From contig JAJYZD010000079.1 in NCBI GenBank assembly GCA_021800315.1, positions 1 through 14,032 of the forward strand: a DNA stretch of 14,032 nucleotides, given 5' to 3'. The position numbers and the translations under genes were made by a program. Below the pieces are notes generated by a model. It ran no database searches. It saw only the letters and a list, made by a program, of their open reading frames with translations, and was not told where the DNA came from. This stretch comes from Bacillota bacterium. GTDB taxonomy: Bacteria > Bacillota > Desulfotomaculia > Desulfotomaculales > JAJYZD01. Below, piece after piece: positions 1 to 7,352 of this stretch (its first letter is position 1; the number at the start of each line of letters is the position of its first letter).

Positions 1-129
1 GTCCCATGCCCTGTGGTACGGCGTTAAGAGCGAGCGGGGGTGTCAGCGAGCGGTGCGCCGTGCGTAAAAAACCTTTCCAACATTGGCCAGGAGAGATGCC
101 TGGGTGTGTTCGACCCGGGCGCGGAACCG

Positions 130-178
130 GCCCCTTACGGGGCTAGGGGGGGCGCAAGCCCCCTCCCCCTCGCGGGGG
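130..178. repeat. Three consecutive GC-rich hairpins
   Basis: Three perfect stem-loops lie almost end to end: GCCCC-TTAC-GGGGC (130-143), GGGGGC-GCAA-GCCCCC (148-163) and CCCCC-TCGC-GGGGG (165-178). The middle loop, GCAA, is a GNRA tetraloop, which favours an RNA structure. The G-run of the second stem could also pair with the C-run of the third, giving an alternative fold. No T-run follows, so it is not a standard intrinsic terminator. It lies about 100 bp upstream of the Tim44-like gene and could be a 5' leader structure or a REP-like extragenic palindrome; the sequence does not decide between these. Confidence 0.6.
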
Positions 179-274
179 GAATCGAAATGGAATGCGCCGC
201 ACTTCCTCCCCATGGATAAATCCAGGGGCATCCGCGCGGCAATTTGGTGAACTTGCTTATAAGGTGGTTTGGGG

Positions 275-1180
275 ATGTCCAAGCGGCAAATAGCCTTCAT
301 GGTAATTCTGGTTTTGCTGGCCGTACTTGTGCTGGCGGCCGCGCCGGCCTGGGCCCGCATGGGGGGCGGCCTGGGCGGCGAATCGTTCGGCGGGGGCGAA
401 TCCTTCGGGGGCGGTGGGTCCTTCGGGGGCGGCGGTTTCGGCGGAGGCGGTTTCGGAGGTATGGGCGGCTTCGGTTTCCTCCCCTTATTCTTCGGTGGCG
501 GAGGATCAGCCGGTACTTTCATCACCATCATCATAATCATTCTCGTGCTCAACTGGCTGCGCACCTCCGGTTTCCGGAGCGGCGGCGGCCGGCGCTATTC
601 CGGCGGGAGCGGGGCTTACCGGCAGAACCGGCCCCTGCCCATGGAGCCGACCAACCTGGCTTACGAGCGGGCTTATGCCAAGGCGATCGACTACGCCGGT
701 AAGAACATGGAGTACTACGGCACCCGTTTCCCTTACTGGGAGAAGGGTGTACTGGTGGGACGGGTCAAACAGGCTTTCTTCGTTCTGCAGGACGCCTGGT
801 CGCGCCAGGACATCTCCGGTTCCCGGGAGTACCTGACCCCGGAACTGTACCGGCAATACGACGAGAAGCTTGCGCAGATGCGGGTGCGGGGCGAGCGCGA
901 CATCATCAGGGACATCAGCCTGCGGGACCAGGACGTCAATTTCATATACAGCCGCATGGACGAGGAACGACAAAGCTTCATTGCGATGATCTTCGCCAGC
1001 ATGTACGACTACGTGGTCAATCCCGCCGGGGAGGTCATCTCCGGCAACCGGGACAAGAAGCTCTACTTCCGCGAATTTTGGGAGTTCGTCTGGCAGGACC
1101 AGGTTTGGAAGCTGGCCGCAATCCACGAGGAAGACGCGGTAGTCGTCAACCGGATCAAGAACCTGGATCCAGAGGTCTGA
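275..1180 (+). CDS. Tim44-like domain protein, secreted or membrane-anchored
   Basis: This 301-aa protein has a bacterial Tim44-like architecture. Residues 1-27 are a signal sequence (MSKRQ, a long Leu/Val/Ala core, then A-W-A as a likely cleavage site). Residues 30-65 are almost pure Gly with Ser, Phe and Glu. A hydrophobic Ile-rich segment (about 78-95) can span the membrane. From about 145 a soluble Tim44-like domain follows (RVKQAFFVLQDAWSRQD, then YLTPELYRQYDEKL, ending in a tryptophan-rich VWQDQVWKLAAIHEED). Bacterial members resemble the cone-shaped C-terminal domain of mitochondrial Tim44; their role is not established. I chose ATG 275 over TTG 269 because AAGGTGG at 261-267 gives a 7-nt spacing to 275 but only 1 nt to 269. 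It converges on the permease gene. Family call is good; function is unknown. Confidence 0.82.
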   Translation: MSKRQIAFMVILVLLAVLVLAAAPAWARMGGGLGGESFGGGESFGGGGSFGGGGFGGGGFGGMGGFGFLPLFFGGGGSAGTFITIIIIILVLNWLRTSGFRSGGGRRYSGGSGAYRQNRPLPMEPTNLAYERAYAKAIDYAGKNMEYYGTRFPYWEKGVLVGRVKQAFFVLQDAWSRQDISGSREYLTPELYRQYDEKLAQMRVRGERDIIRDISLRDQDVNFIYSRMDEERQSFIAMIFASMYDYVVNPAGEVISGNRDKKLYFREFWEFVWQDQVWKLAAIHEEDAVVVNRIKNLDPEV

Positions 1181-1280
1181 CCGGAAGCCGGCAAGACCGT
1201 CCGGTATTCCAGCGCCCTACCGGCAAGACCCGGAAGGCCCTCGTGCGGGAAAAGTACATCGGTACGGGGAGCGCCGTCCA
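1181..1280. other. Intergenic region between convergent genes, with an 11-bp direct repeat
   Basis: The region separates the Tim44-like gene from the convergent permease gene. It holds a direct repeat CCGGCAAGACC at 1188-1198 and 1220-1230 (32-bp period). Several short CCGG-containing inverted arms could form a bidirectional terminator, but no T-run is visible on either strand, so I do not call one. Confidence 0.4.
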
Positions 1281-2702
1281 TCATGCCGGACGCTTTTCGC
1301 GGGCGACGGACCCTGGCTTGAGGCGGTGCAAGACAAAATAGGCGGCCAGATACAACGCCAGGAGGACCAGGCTGACGACCATGCCGGTCGCCTGCTGGGG
1401 GGTGAGAAAGGCTCCGGCCAGGGCGGCCAAAAGGATGACCAGGGCGGCCAGCGTGCTGTAGGGGGAACCGGGGTAGTGCAGTTTAAGCATGCCCTTTTCC
1501 TTGTGCCGGAAGGCCAGGTGGGTGACGCCGATGATGATCCAGCCGAACATGGAGGTCACGCCGCCGGCGCTGGCGGCGTAGATGAATATATTTTGAGGAA
1601 AGAAATAGGCGAACGCGACCACCAGGAGGAGGCAGGCGGCGGAGGCCGCCACCGCGGCCACGGGCACACCCCTCCGGTCGGAACGGGCCAAAACGCGGGG
1701 GGCGTCCGACCGGCCGGCCAGAGAGGTAAGCATCCGCGGCACGCCGAACATGTTGGAATTGACGGCCGAAAAAACGGCGGTCAAAATCACGGCGTTGAGA
1801 ATTCCGCCGACGACCGGCAGGTGCAGGGCGGCGAACAGGGCGACGAAGGGGCTGCCGGTTACGTCAACGGCGGACCATTTGACCAGGCTGATCAGCACGG
1901 CTACGGCGGCGATGTAAAGAACGACAAGAGTGCCGTTGATAAACGGCAGGGACCGGGGGGCGTTGGTTTGCGGGTTCTCCAGGTCGCCCATCGAGGGCCC
2001 TATTATTTGCACCCCGGCGTAAGCGTACATGACCAGGATGAGGGCGGCCAGCGTGCCCCGCCAGCCGCCGGGAACGAAACCGGCGGCTACCGGACCGCCC
2101 CGGGGAAGGTGGAAACCGGGGATGACACCGGCAAGGACGAACGCACCGAAAACGACGAAAAAGACCAGCACGCCGACCTTGATGTAGGCGAGCCATGCTT
2201 CCACCCGGCCCAGGGACCGGACGTCCAGGAGGTTCAGCCCGGCCACCAAAACGGAGAACAGAAGACTGAAGAGCCACAACGGAGACCCGGGCAACCACCA
2301 CTTCACCAGCAGGGAGGCGGCCACCACTTCGGTGGCCATGGTCAGGACACCCGACGTCCAGTACAGCCAACCGGCCAGAAAACCGGCCCACCTGCCGAGA
2401 TACCGGTCGGCGAATACGCTCCACGATCCTTCGACCGGTTGGGTTACCGCCATTTCCGTCAGCATCATGGTGATGAAGGTGGTCGCGACGCCGCCTGCCA
2501 AAAACACCGGTAAAATGGCCGGCCCCGCCAGCCGGATCGGGGTGCCGCTGACGACGAATATCCCGGATCCGATGGCACCGCCCAGTCCCATCATGATCAA
2601 GGACGGCAGGTTCAACTTTGTCCGGGCCGTCTTTCCGGCGCCTTTTTGTTGCAACGACGCCGGCCCGCTCTTTTGCGGCGGCCGGGGATTTTCTACTGTC
2701 AC
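1281..2702 (-). CDS. APC-superfamily amino acid permease
   Basis: A 473-aa, very hydrophobic protein of the amino acid-polyamine-organocation (APC) superfamily, predicted to carry an amino acid across the cytoplasmic membrane, probably with cation coupling. After a charged N-terminus of about 30 residues, TM1 contains the family signature GLGGAIGSGIFVVSG (about residues 39-53), the unwound helix that binds the substrate backbone. About 12 hydrophobic segments follow, with charged cytoplasmic loops such as SLAGRSDAPRVLARSDRRGVP, and a basic C-terminus. The pattern resembles the AAT group (lysine, GABA and aromatic permeases), but the substrate cannot be read from sequence. The GTG start is chosen because TTGGGAG, ending 8 nt upstream on the minus strand, is a fitting ribosome site; the frame stays open further upstream but without permease-like sequence. 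Divergent from dnaE. Confidence 0.88.
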   Translation of the reverse strand: MTVENPRPPQKSGPASLQQKGAGKTARTKLNLPSLIMMGLGGAIGSGIFVVSGTPIRLAGPAILPVFLAGGVATTFITMMLTEMAVTQPVEGSWSVFADRYLGRWAGFLAGWLYWTSGVLTMATEVVAASLLVKWWLPGSPLWLFSLLFSVLVAGLNLLDVRSLGRVEAWLAYIKVGVLVFFVVFGAFVLAGVIPGFHLPRGGPVAAGFVPGGWRGTLAALILVMYAYAGVQIIGPSMGDLENPQTNAPRSLPFINGTLVVLYIAAVAVLISLVKWSAVDVTGSPFVALFAALHLPVVGGILNAVILTAVFSAVNSNMFGVPRMLTSLAGRSDAPRVLARSDRRGVPVAAVAASAACLLLVVAFAYFFPQNIFIYAASAGGVTSMFGWIIIGVTHLAFRHKEKGMLKLHYPGSPYSTLAALVILLAALAGAFLTPQQATGMVVSLVLLALYLAAYFVLHRLKPGSVAREKRPA

Positions 2703-2924
2703 GGTCTCAACTCCCAATCCGCTTAGTATGTCCCAAAACAGCCGGACGGGGCAACCTGGTTTCCTGACCGTTCCGGAAAACCCCGGCGCGCGCCGGGCGG
2801 CGCATCCAGAGATCCCGGCCACCTGGTTTCCTGCTGAAAAGAGTACTTTTCTCCCTTGCCACCGGGACCCTTTTCGGCTAATCTTAATTAAGAAGAACAT
2901 AGGTCCGAGGGGGTAGCGGCGGGT
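2703..2924. promoter_or_regulatory. Divergent intergenic region with palindrome, direct repeat and possible dnaE promoter
   Basis: This gap separates the permease and dnaE starts. It contains a perfect 16-bp palindrome CCCGGCGCGCGCCGGG at 2782-2797, a 13-bp direct repeat ACCTGGTTTCCTG at 2754-2766 and 2821-2833 that brackets the palindrome, and a short hairpin GAAAAG-AGTA-CTTTTC at 2836-2851. A weak sigma-A-like promoter facing dnaE is possible: TTGCCA (2856-2861), 17 bp, TAATCT (2879-2884), in the only AT-rich part of the gap. The direct repeats could be operator half-sites for a regulator of the permease; this is inference only. Confidence 0.4.
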
Positions 2925-5900
2925 TTGGCTGATTTCACCCACCTGCACCTGCATACCGAATACAGTCTCCTGGACGGCGCCGCCCAGATCGGGTCCGTGG
3001 CCGTAGAAGCCTCGCGCCTGGGCATGGACGCCCTGGCCATCACCGACCACGGCTCCATGTACGGCGTGGTGGATTTCTACAAGGCTTGCCGCAAGGCCGG
3101 CATCAAGCCCATCCTGGGCTGCGAGTTCTACGTGGCCCCCCGCGGTATGGGCGACCGCACCCCCAACCTGGACGACAAACCTTCCCACCTGGTGCTCCTG
3201 GCGGAAAACCAGGAAGGGTACCAGAACCTGTTGCGCCTGGCTTCGCTGAGTTTTACCGAGGGTTTCTACTACAAGCCGCGGGTGGACCGGGAGGCCCTGA
3301 CCAACAACCACCTGGGTCTGATCGCGCTCTCCGGCTGCCTGGCCGGCGAGGTCGCCGCCCGTCTCCTGGCCGGGGACGCGGCCAAGGCCCGGGAAGCCGC
3401 CGTCTTCTACCGCGACCTCTTCGGTCCGGAAAACTATTACCTGGAACTGCAGGACCACGGCATGCCCGAACAGCTAAAACTGAACCCGCTTCTGGCCTCC
3501 CTGGGCACGGAACTGGGCATCCCCCTGGTGGCGACCAACGACGTCCACTACATCAAGCGCGAGCACGCCGAGATCCAGGATGTGCTCTTGTGCATCCAGA
3601 CCGGCAAAACCGTGGACGACGCCTCACGGATGAAATTCCGTTCCGACCAGCTCTTCTTACGCCAGCCGGACGAGATGGCCGCGCTCATGCGGGCTTACCC
3701 GGAGGCCCTGGCCAACACCGGCCGCATCGCCGGCCGGTGCGACGTCGAATTATCTTTCGGAACCAATATCCTGCCGGATTTTCCCGTGCCGGGGGGCAAG
3801 GAGCCGCAAACCTACCTGCGGGAGCTTTGTTACGAAGGCCTGGAGCGGCGGTACGGCCCGGAGCCTTCCCTTGAGGTTCGGGACAGGCTGGAATTCGAAC
3901 TGGGCGTCATCGAGAAGATGGGCTTCTCCGCCTATTTCCTGATCGTCTGGGATTTCATCCACTTCGCCCGCCGCGAGGGCATCCCGGTGGGGCCGGGCCG
4001 CGGTTCGGCGGCCGGCAGCGTGGTCGCCTATACCCTGGGCATCACCAACCTCGATCCCCTGGCTTACGGCCTGCTTTTTGAAAGGTTCCTGAACCCGGAG
4101 CGCATTTCGATGCCCGACATCGACACCGATATCTGCTACGAGCGGCGGCCGGAAGTCATCAACTACGTCGTCAACCGTTACGGCGCCGACCGGGTGGCCC
4201 AGATCATCACCTTCGGTACCATGGCCGCCCGGGCGGCCATCCGGGACGTGGGGCGGGCCCTGTCCATGCCTTACAGCGACGTGGACAAGGTGGCCAAGCT
4301 GGTGCCGGCCGAACTGCACATGACCATCGAAAAGGCCCTGGAGACGGCGCCCGACCTCCGGCAGGCCTACGACCAGAAGCCGGAGGTCCGCAAATTGATC
4401 GACACGGCGGCCGGGCTGGAGGGCATGCCCCGCCACGCCTCCACCCACGCCGCCGGCATCGTGATCACCAAGAACCCGCTGACCGAATACCTGCCGCTGT
4501 ACCGCTCCACCGACGGCGCGGTGACCACCCAGTTCCCCATGACCACGGTGGAGGAACTGGGTCTTTTGAAGATGGACCTCCTGGGCCTGCGGACTTTGAC
4601 CGTAATCGGGGATACGGTGAAAATACTGCGGGAAAGCGGCGGCCCGGCCATAGACTTGGAAAAAGTGCCGCTGGATGACCCGGCCACCTATGAAATGCTC
4701 TGTCGGGGCGACACCACCGGGGTCTTTCAGGTTGAGTCCAGCGGTATGCGCGCCATCCTGCGCGACTTGAAGGCCGGGAGTTTCGACGACATCGTGGCCA
4801 TAAACGCCCTGTACCGTCCGGGACCGCTGGGCAGCGGCATGGTCGAGGATTTCATCAAGTACAAACACGGCAAGAAAAAGGTAACCTACCTGCACCCCGT
4901 TCTGGAGCCGATCCTGCGCGAATCCTACGGCGTGATCCTCTACCAGGAGCAGGTCATGCAGATCGCCAGCCGGATGGCCGGCTTTTCCATGGCCGAGGCG
5001 GACACCCTGCGCAAGGCCATGGGCAAGAAGAAGGCGGAACTTCTGGCCGGGTTCCGGGCCCGGTTCATCGAGGGCGCGGTCAATAACGGGGTGGAGGAGA
5101 AAATCGCCGGTCAGGTCTTCGACTTGATGGAGTTCTTCGCCGGTTATGGCTTCAACAAGTGTTTGGCCGGCGATACGCTGGTGGCCGGCTTTGACGGCCG
5201 GGTTAGAACCATCCGGGAGATTTATGAAACCGGGGACCTCGGCACGGTTCTGACCCTTGACGCGGACTTCAAACTGGTCAAAGGTGAAATAGCGGAAGTC
5301 CGGGAAAACGGCGTTAAAGACGTTTTTGAGATAAGGACCGGAACCGGGAGAGTGATCAGGGCCACAGCCAATCACCCGTTTCTTGCCTTTGAAGGCTGGA
5401 AGCCGGTTGAATATTGCAAAATTGGTGAACGGGTTGCTGTTACCCGGGTTATCCGTACGCAGGGCGCCGGGTCCATGCCCGGGCACGAGCTGGCAGTTTT
5501 GGCCTGTGTACTTTCAGGGGGTAATACTTGCCACCCAGGCACTTTTTGTTATTCGGAACCGGCCGGACCGGCGTACCCCGATATCCTCTGGGACGAGATC
5601 ATTTCCATCGAGTTCGCCGGCCGGGAGATGACCTACGATCTGACGGTGGACGGCACCCACAACTTTGTGGCCAACGATTTTGTCGTCCATAACAGTCACG
5701 CCGCGGCCTACGCCCTGGTAATCTACCAGACCGCCTACCTGAAGGCCAACTACCCGGCCCACTACATGGCGGCGCTGTTGACCTCGGTCCGCGACAACAC
5801 GGACAAGGTGGCCGGCTACGTGGAGGAATGCCGGCGGATGAAGATCGAGGTGCTGCCGCCGGACGTCAACGAGAGCCGGGAAAGCTTCACGGTGGTGGGG

Positions 5901-6959
5901 GACAAGTTGCGCTTCGGGCTGGCCGCGGTGAAAAACGTCGGGTTGGCCGCGGTCAACGAGATGCTCCAGGTACGCTCCTCGGGCGGGCCGTTCCGGAGCC
6001 TGGCCGATTTTTGCCAGCGGGTGGGCACCAAGGTGGTCAACCGGCGGGTGCTGGAAAGCCTGATCAAAAGCGGCGCCTTTGATTCCCTGGGCAACCACCG
6101 TGCTGCCCTGATGGGGGCTGTGGACGCGGCCATAGCCCTGGCCGGGCGCGTGCAACGGGAAAGGCAGAGCGGCCAGCTGTCGCTCCTGGATTTCTTTGAC
6201 GGGCCGCCGGTGGAATTGACCCTGCCGGACGTGGGGGAATTCGCGCGGGAAACCGTCCTCACCCTCGAAAAGGAGGCGCTGGGCCTGTATATCAGCGGCC
6301 ATCCCCTCGACGACTTCCGGAACGAGTTGGACCAGCCGGGCATCACAAGGGTGGCCGACCTCGCGGAGCTGAGCGGCGGGCCCGTGAGCCTGGGCGGCAT
6401 GATCAGCGGGGTCAATAAGAAGATATCCAAGCGCGGGCAGCCTTTTGCCGTCTGCACCCTGGAAGATTTGACCGGGAGCGTCGAGGTGGTGTTCTTTGCC
6501 GCGGCCTTCGAGGCGTGCCGGGACCTGCTCACCGAGGAGGCGGTGGTAGTGGTGCGCGGCAAGCTGAGCCAGGATGACGACCCCAAGGTGCTGGCCGACC
6601 AGATAGCGCCTCTTTTGCGCAATTACCGGGCCGATCTGCGCCTGACGGTGGACAACCTGGCGGTCGACCAGTTGGCCGCCTTGAAGCTCCTGTTGGAACG
6701 CCACCCCGGACCCCGGGCGGTCTATCTTTACCAGGCCGCCACGGACCGGCTTTTTCTGGCCGGGGAAAACCTGCGGGTCACCGTGACCGCACCCCTCTTG
6801 AAGGAGTTGCGGGACGTTCTGGGGGAGTCCTCGGTGGAATTGTGCCATGAGGCGGAGGATGCCCCGGAGGCGGAAGGCACGGAGGAGGCGGCGGCCGGCG
6901 AGGAACCGGAAGGGGTCCCCGGCGAGGGGTTGCCTTACCGCTGTCTCTTGGATTTGTAA
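2925..6959 (+). CDS. dnaE: DNA polymerase III alpha subunit with an in-frame mini-intein
   Basis: Replicative DNA polymerase (C family). The precursor is 1344 aa; removing the 178-aa intein leaves 1166 aa, normal for DnaE1. In order: a PHP domain with apparently intact metal ligands (HLHLHTEYSLLD near residue 6, ITDHGS at 39-44, NDVHYIKREH near 205); the palm with PGRGSAAGS and PDIDTD carrying catalytic D398 and D400, and the third aspartate D551 in LLKMDLLGL; fingers with YQEQVMQIA and the GYGFNK|SHAAAYA motif that is split by the intein; a helix-hairpin-helix region (VKNVGLAAVNEM); an OB-fold (about 1150-1240); and an acidic Glu/Ala-rich tail ending in CLLDL. The start is TTG with GAGGGGG 11 nt upstream; it gives the canonical ADFTHLHLH N-terminus. 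Activity should depend on protein splicing, since the intein interrupts the fingers. Confidence 0.97.
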   Translation: MADFTHLHLHTEYSLLDGAAQIGSVAVEASRLGMDALAITDHGSMYGVVDFYKACRKAGIKPILGCEFYVAPRGMGDRTPNLDDKPSHLVLLAENQEGYQNLLRLASLSFTEGFYYKPRVDREALTNNHLGLIALSGCLAGEVAARLLAGDAAKAREAAVFYRDLFGPENYYLELQDHGMPEQLKLNPLLASLGTELGIPLVATNDVHYIKREHAEIQDVLLCIQTGKTVDDASRMKFRSDQLFLRQPDEMAALMRAYPEALANTGRIAGRCDVELSFGTNILPDFPVPGGKEPQTYLRELCYEGLERRYGPEPSLEVRDRLEFELGVIEKMGFSAYFLIVWDFIHFARREGIPVGPGRGSAAGSVVAYTLGITNLDPLAYGLLFERFLNPERISMPDIDTDICYERRPEVINYVVNRYGADRVAQIITFGTMAARAAIRDVGRALSMPYSDVDKVAKLVPAELHMTIEKALETAPDLRQAYDQKPEVRKLIDTAAGLEGMPRHASTHAAGIVITKNPLTEYLPLYRSTDGAVTTQFPMTTVEELGLLKMDLLGLRTLTVIGDTVKILRESGGPAIDLEKVPLDDPATYEMLCRGDTTGVFQVESSGMRAILRDLKAGSFDDIVAINALYRPGPLGSGMVEDFIKYKHGKKKVTYLHPVLEPILRESYGVILYQEQVMQIASRMAGFSMAEADTLRKAMGKKKAELLAGFRARFIEGAVNNGVEEKIAGQVFDLMEFFAGYGFNKCLAGDTLVAGFDGRVRTIREIYETGDLGTVLTLDADFKLVKGEIAEVRENGVKDVFEIRTGTGRVIRATANHPFLAFEGWKPVEYCKIGERVAVTRVIRTQGAGSMPGHELAVLACVLSGGNTCHPGTFCYSEPAGPAYPDILWDEIISIEFAGREMTYDLTVDGTHNFVANDFVVHNSHAAAYALVIYQTAYLKANYPAHYMAALLTSVRDNTDKVAGYVEECRRMKIEVLPPDVNESRESFTVVGDKLRFGLAAVKNVGLAAVNEMLQVRSSGGPFRSLADFCQRVGTKVVNRRVLESLIKSGAFDSLGNHRAALMGAVDAAIALAGRVQRERQSGQLSLLDFFDGPPVELTLPDVGEFARETVLTLEKEALGLYISGHPLDDFRNELDQPGITRVADLAELSGGPVSLGGMISGVNKKISKRGQPFAVCTLEDLTGSVEVVFFAAAFEACRDLLTEEAVVVVRGKLSQDDDPKVLADQIAPLLRNYRADLRLTVDNLAVDQLAALKLLLERHPGPRAVYLYQAATDRLFLAGENLRVTVTAPLLKELRDVLGESSVELCHEAEDAPEAEGTEEAAAGEEPEGVPGEGLPYRCLLDL
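5160..5693 (+). mobile_element. Mini-intein in dnaE (178 aa) with homing-endonuclease remnant
   Basis: The insertion runs from Cys746 (CLAGDTLVAG, splicing block A) to Asn923, followed by Ser924 of the C-extein. Splicing residues are all present: Cys1, block B T69-A-N-H72, block F D160 and H167 (YDLTVDGTHNFVAND), penultimate His177 and terminal Asn178, with Ser as the +1 nucleophile. The exteins rejoin as GYGFNK-SHAAAYA, the uninterrupted DnaE motif. At intein residues 109-125 the string HELAVLACVLSGGNTCH resembles the first LAGLIDADG helix (LLGYLLAEGN type) of a homing endonuclease. The second helix and the rest of the nuclease are missing, so it should splice but not home. The first two thirds look AT-richer than dnaE, while the last 130 bp match host composition. 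Confidence 0.93.
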
Positions 6960-6968
6960 GCCGCGAGC

Positions 6969-6997
6969 TTGTTTACCGCCGCGGCAAGGGATATAAT
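6969..6997 (+). promoter_or_regulatory. Sigma-A-type promoter for mtrB
   Basis: TTGTTT at 6969-6974, a 17-bp spacer and a perfect TATAAT at 6992-6997 lie just after the dnaE stop and 33 bp before mtrB. The -10 is consensus and the -35 matches at its first three bases. The -35 sits in the loop between inverted arms GCCGCG (6960-6965) and CGCGGC (6980-6985), which could be an operator or the tail structure of the dnaE transcript. Confidence 0.65.
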
Positions 6998-7030
6998 GAG
7001 CCTGAACAAATTCGGCAGGGGGGTCTGGCG

Positions 7031-7264
7031 GTGCCGGAGCAGTGGATGGAGACGGTCGGCGAATACGTGGTGATCAAGGCCCTGGAGAACGGGGTGACCA
7101 TCATCGGCCTGACCAGGGGCAGGGATACCAAGTTTCATCACTCGGAGAAGCTGGACAAGGGCGAGATCATGATCGCCCAGTTTACCGAACATACGTCGGC
7201 CATCAAAGTTCGCGGCCGCGCCGAAGTGCTGACCAGGCACGGGCGCATCGCCAACAACGAGTGA
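7031..7264 (+). CDS. mtrB: Tryptophan RNA-binding attenuation protein TRAP
   Basis: A 77-aa protein closely matching Bacillus TRAP, which forms an 11-subunit ring. When charged with tryptophan, the ring wraps RNA bearing repeated GAG/UAG triplets and so terminates trp operon transcription or blocks trp translation. The core IIGLTRGRDTKFHHSEKLD followed by QFTEHTSAIKVRG is almost the Bacillus sequence. The RNA-contact lysines and arginine (K37, K56, R58 in B. subtilis) align with K40, K59 and R61, and the tryptophan-pocket stretch with T, H and G residues is kept. The start is GTG with AGGGGGG 7 nt upstream. In Bacillus mtrB follows folE (mtrA); here it sits between dnaE and a short hypothetical gene, with its own promoter. 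No trp gene or GAG/UAG-rich leader occurs in the window, so its targets must lie elsewhere. Confidence 0.95.
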   Translation: MPEQWMETVGEYVVIKALENGVTIIGLTRGRDTKFHHSEKLDKGEIMIAQFTEHTSAIKVRGRAEVLTRHGRIANNE

Positions 7265-7352
7265 GGCCCGCAAAAAACGGGTGGCCGGCGGGCATATTAT
7301 CCCTGGAACCCTGGTTGACGATGTCTCGCGTATGCACGGGGGCGTTTAGCGC

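Noticed and set aside
6..146. Possible 46-aa gene at the window start (MPCGTALRASGG...)
   Set aside because: No ribosome site visible, an unstructured Arg/Gly/Pro-rich product, and it ends inside the hairpin block; more likely non-coding.
43..564. Minus-strand proline/lysine-rich open frame (PPPPK repeats)
   Set aside because: It is the antisense of the Gly-rich segment of the Tim44-like gene; the low-complexity pattern follows from GGC/GGG codons on the other strand, and there is no ribosome site or domain.
1326..2513. Long plus-strand open frame rich in Gly, Gln and His opposite the permease
   Set aside because: Antisense of a hydrophobic membrane protein in high-GC DNA; charged, low-complexity product without motifs.
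3750..5486. Long minus-strand open frame inside dnaE
   Set aside because: Shadow frame of dnaE; the plus strand has an unmistakable polymerase with catalytic aspartates in place.
7265..7352. Terminator after mtrB (CCCG-CAAAAAA-CGGG)
   Set aside because: The stem is only 4 bp and no T-run follows.
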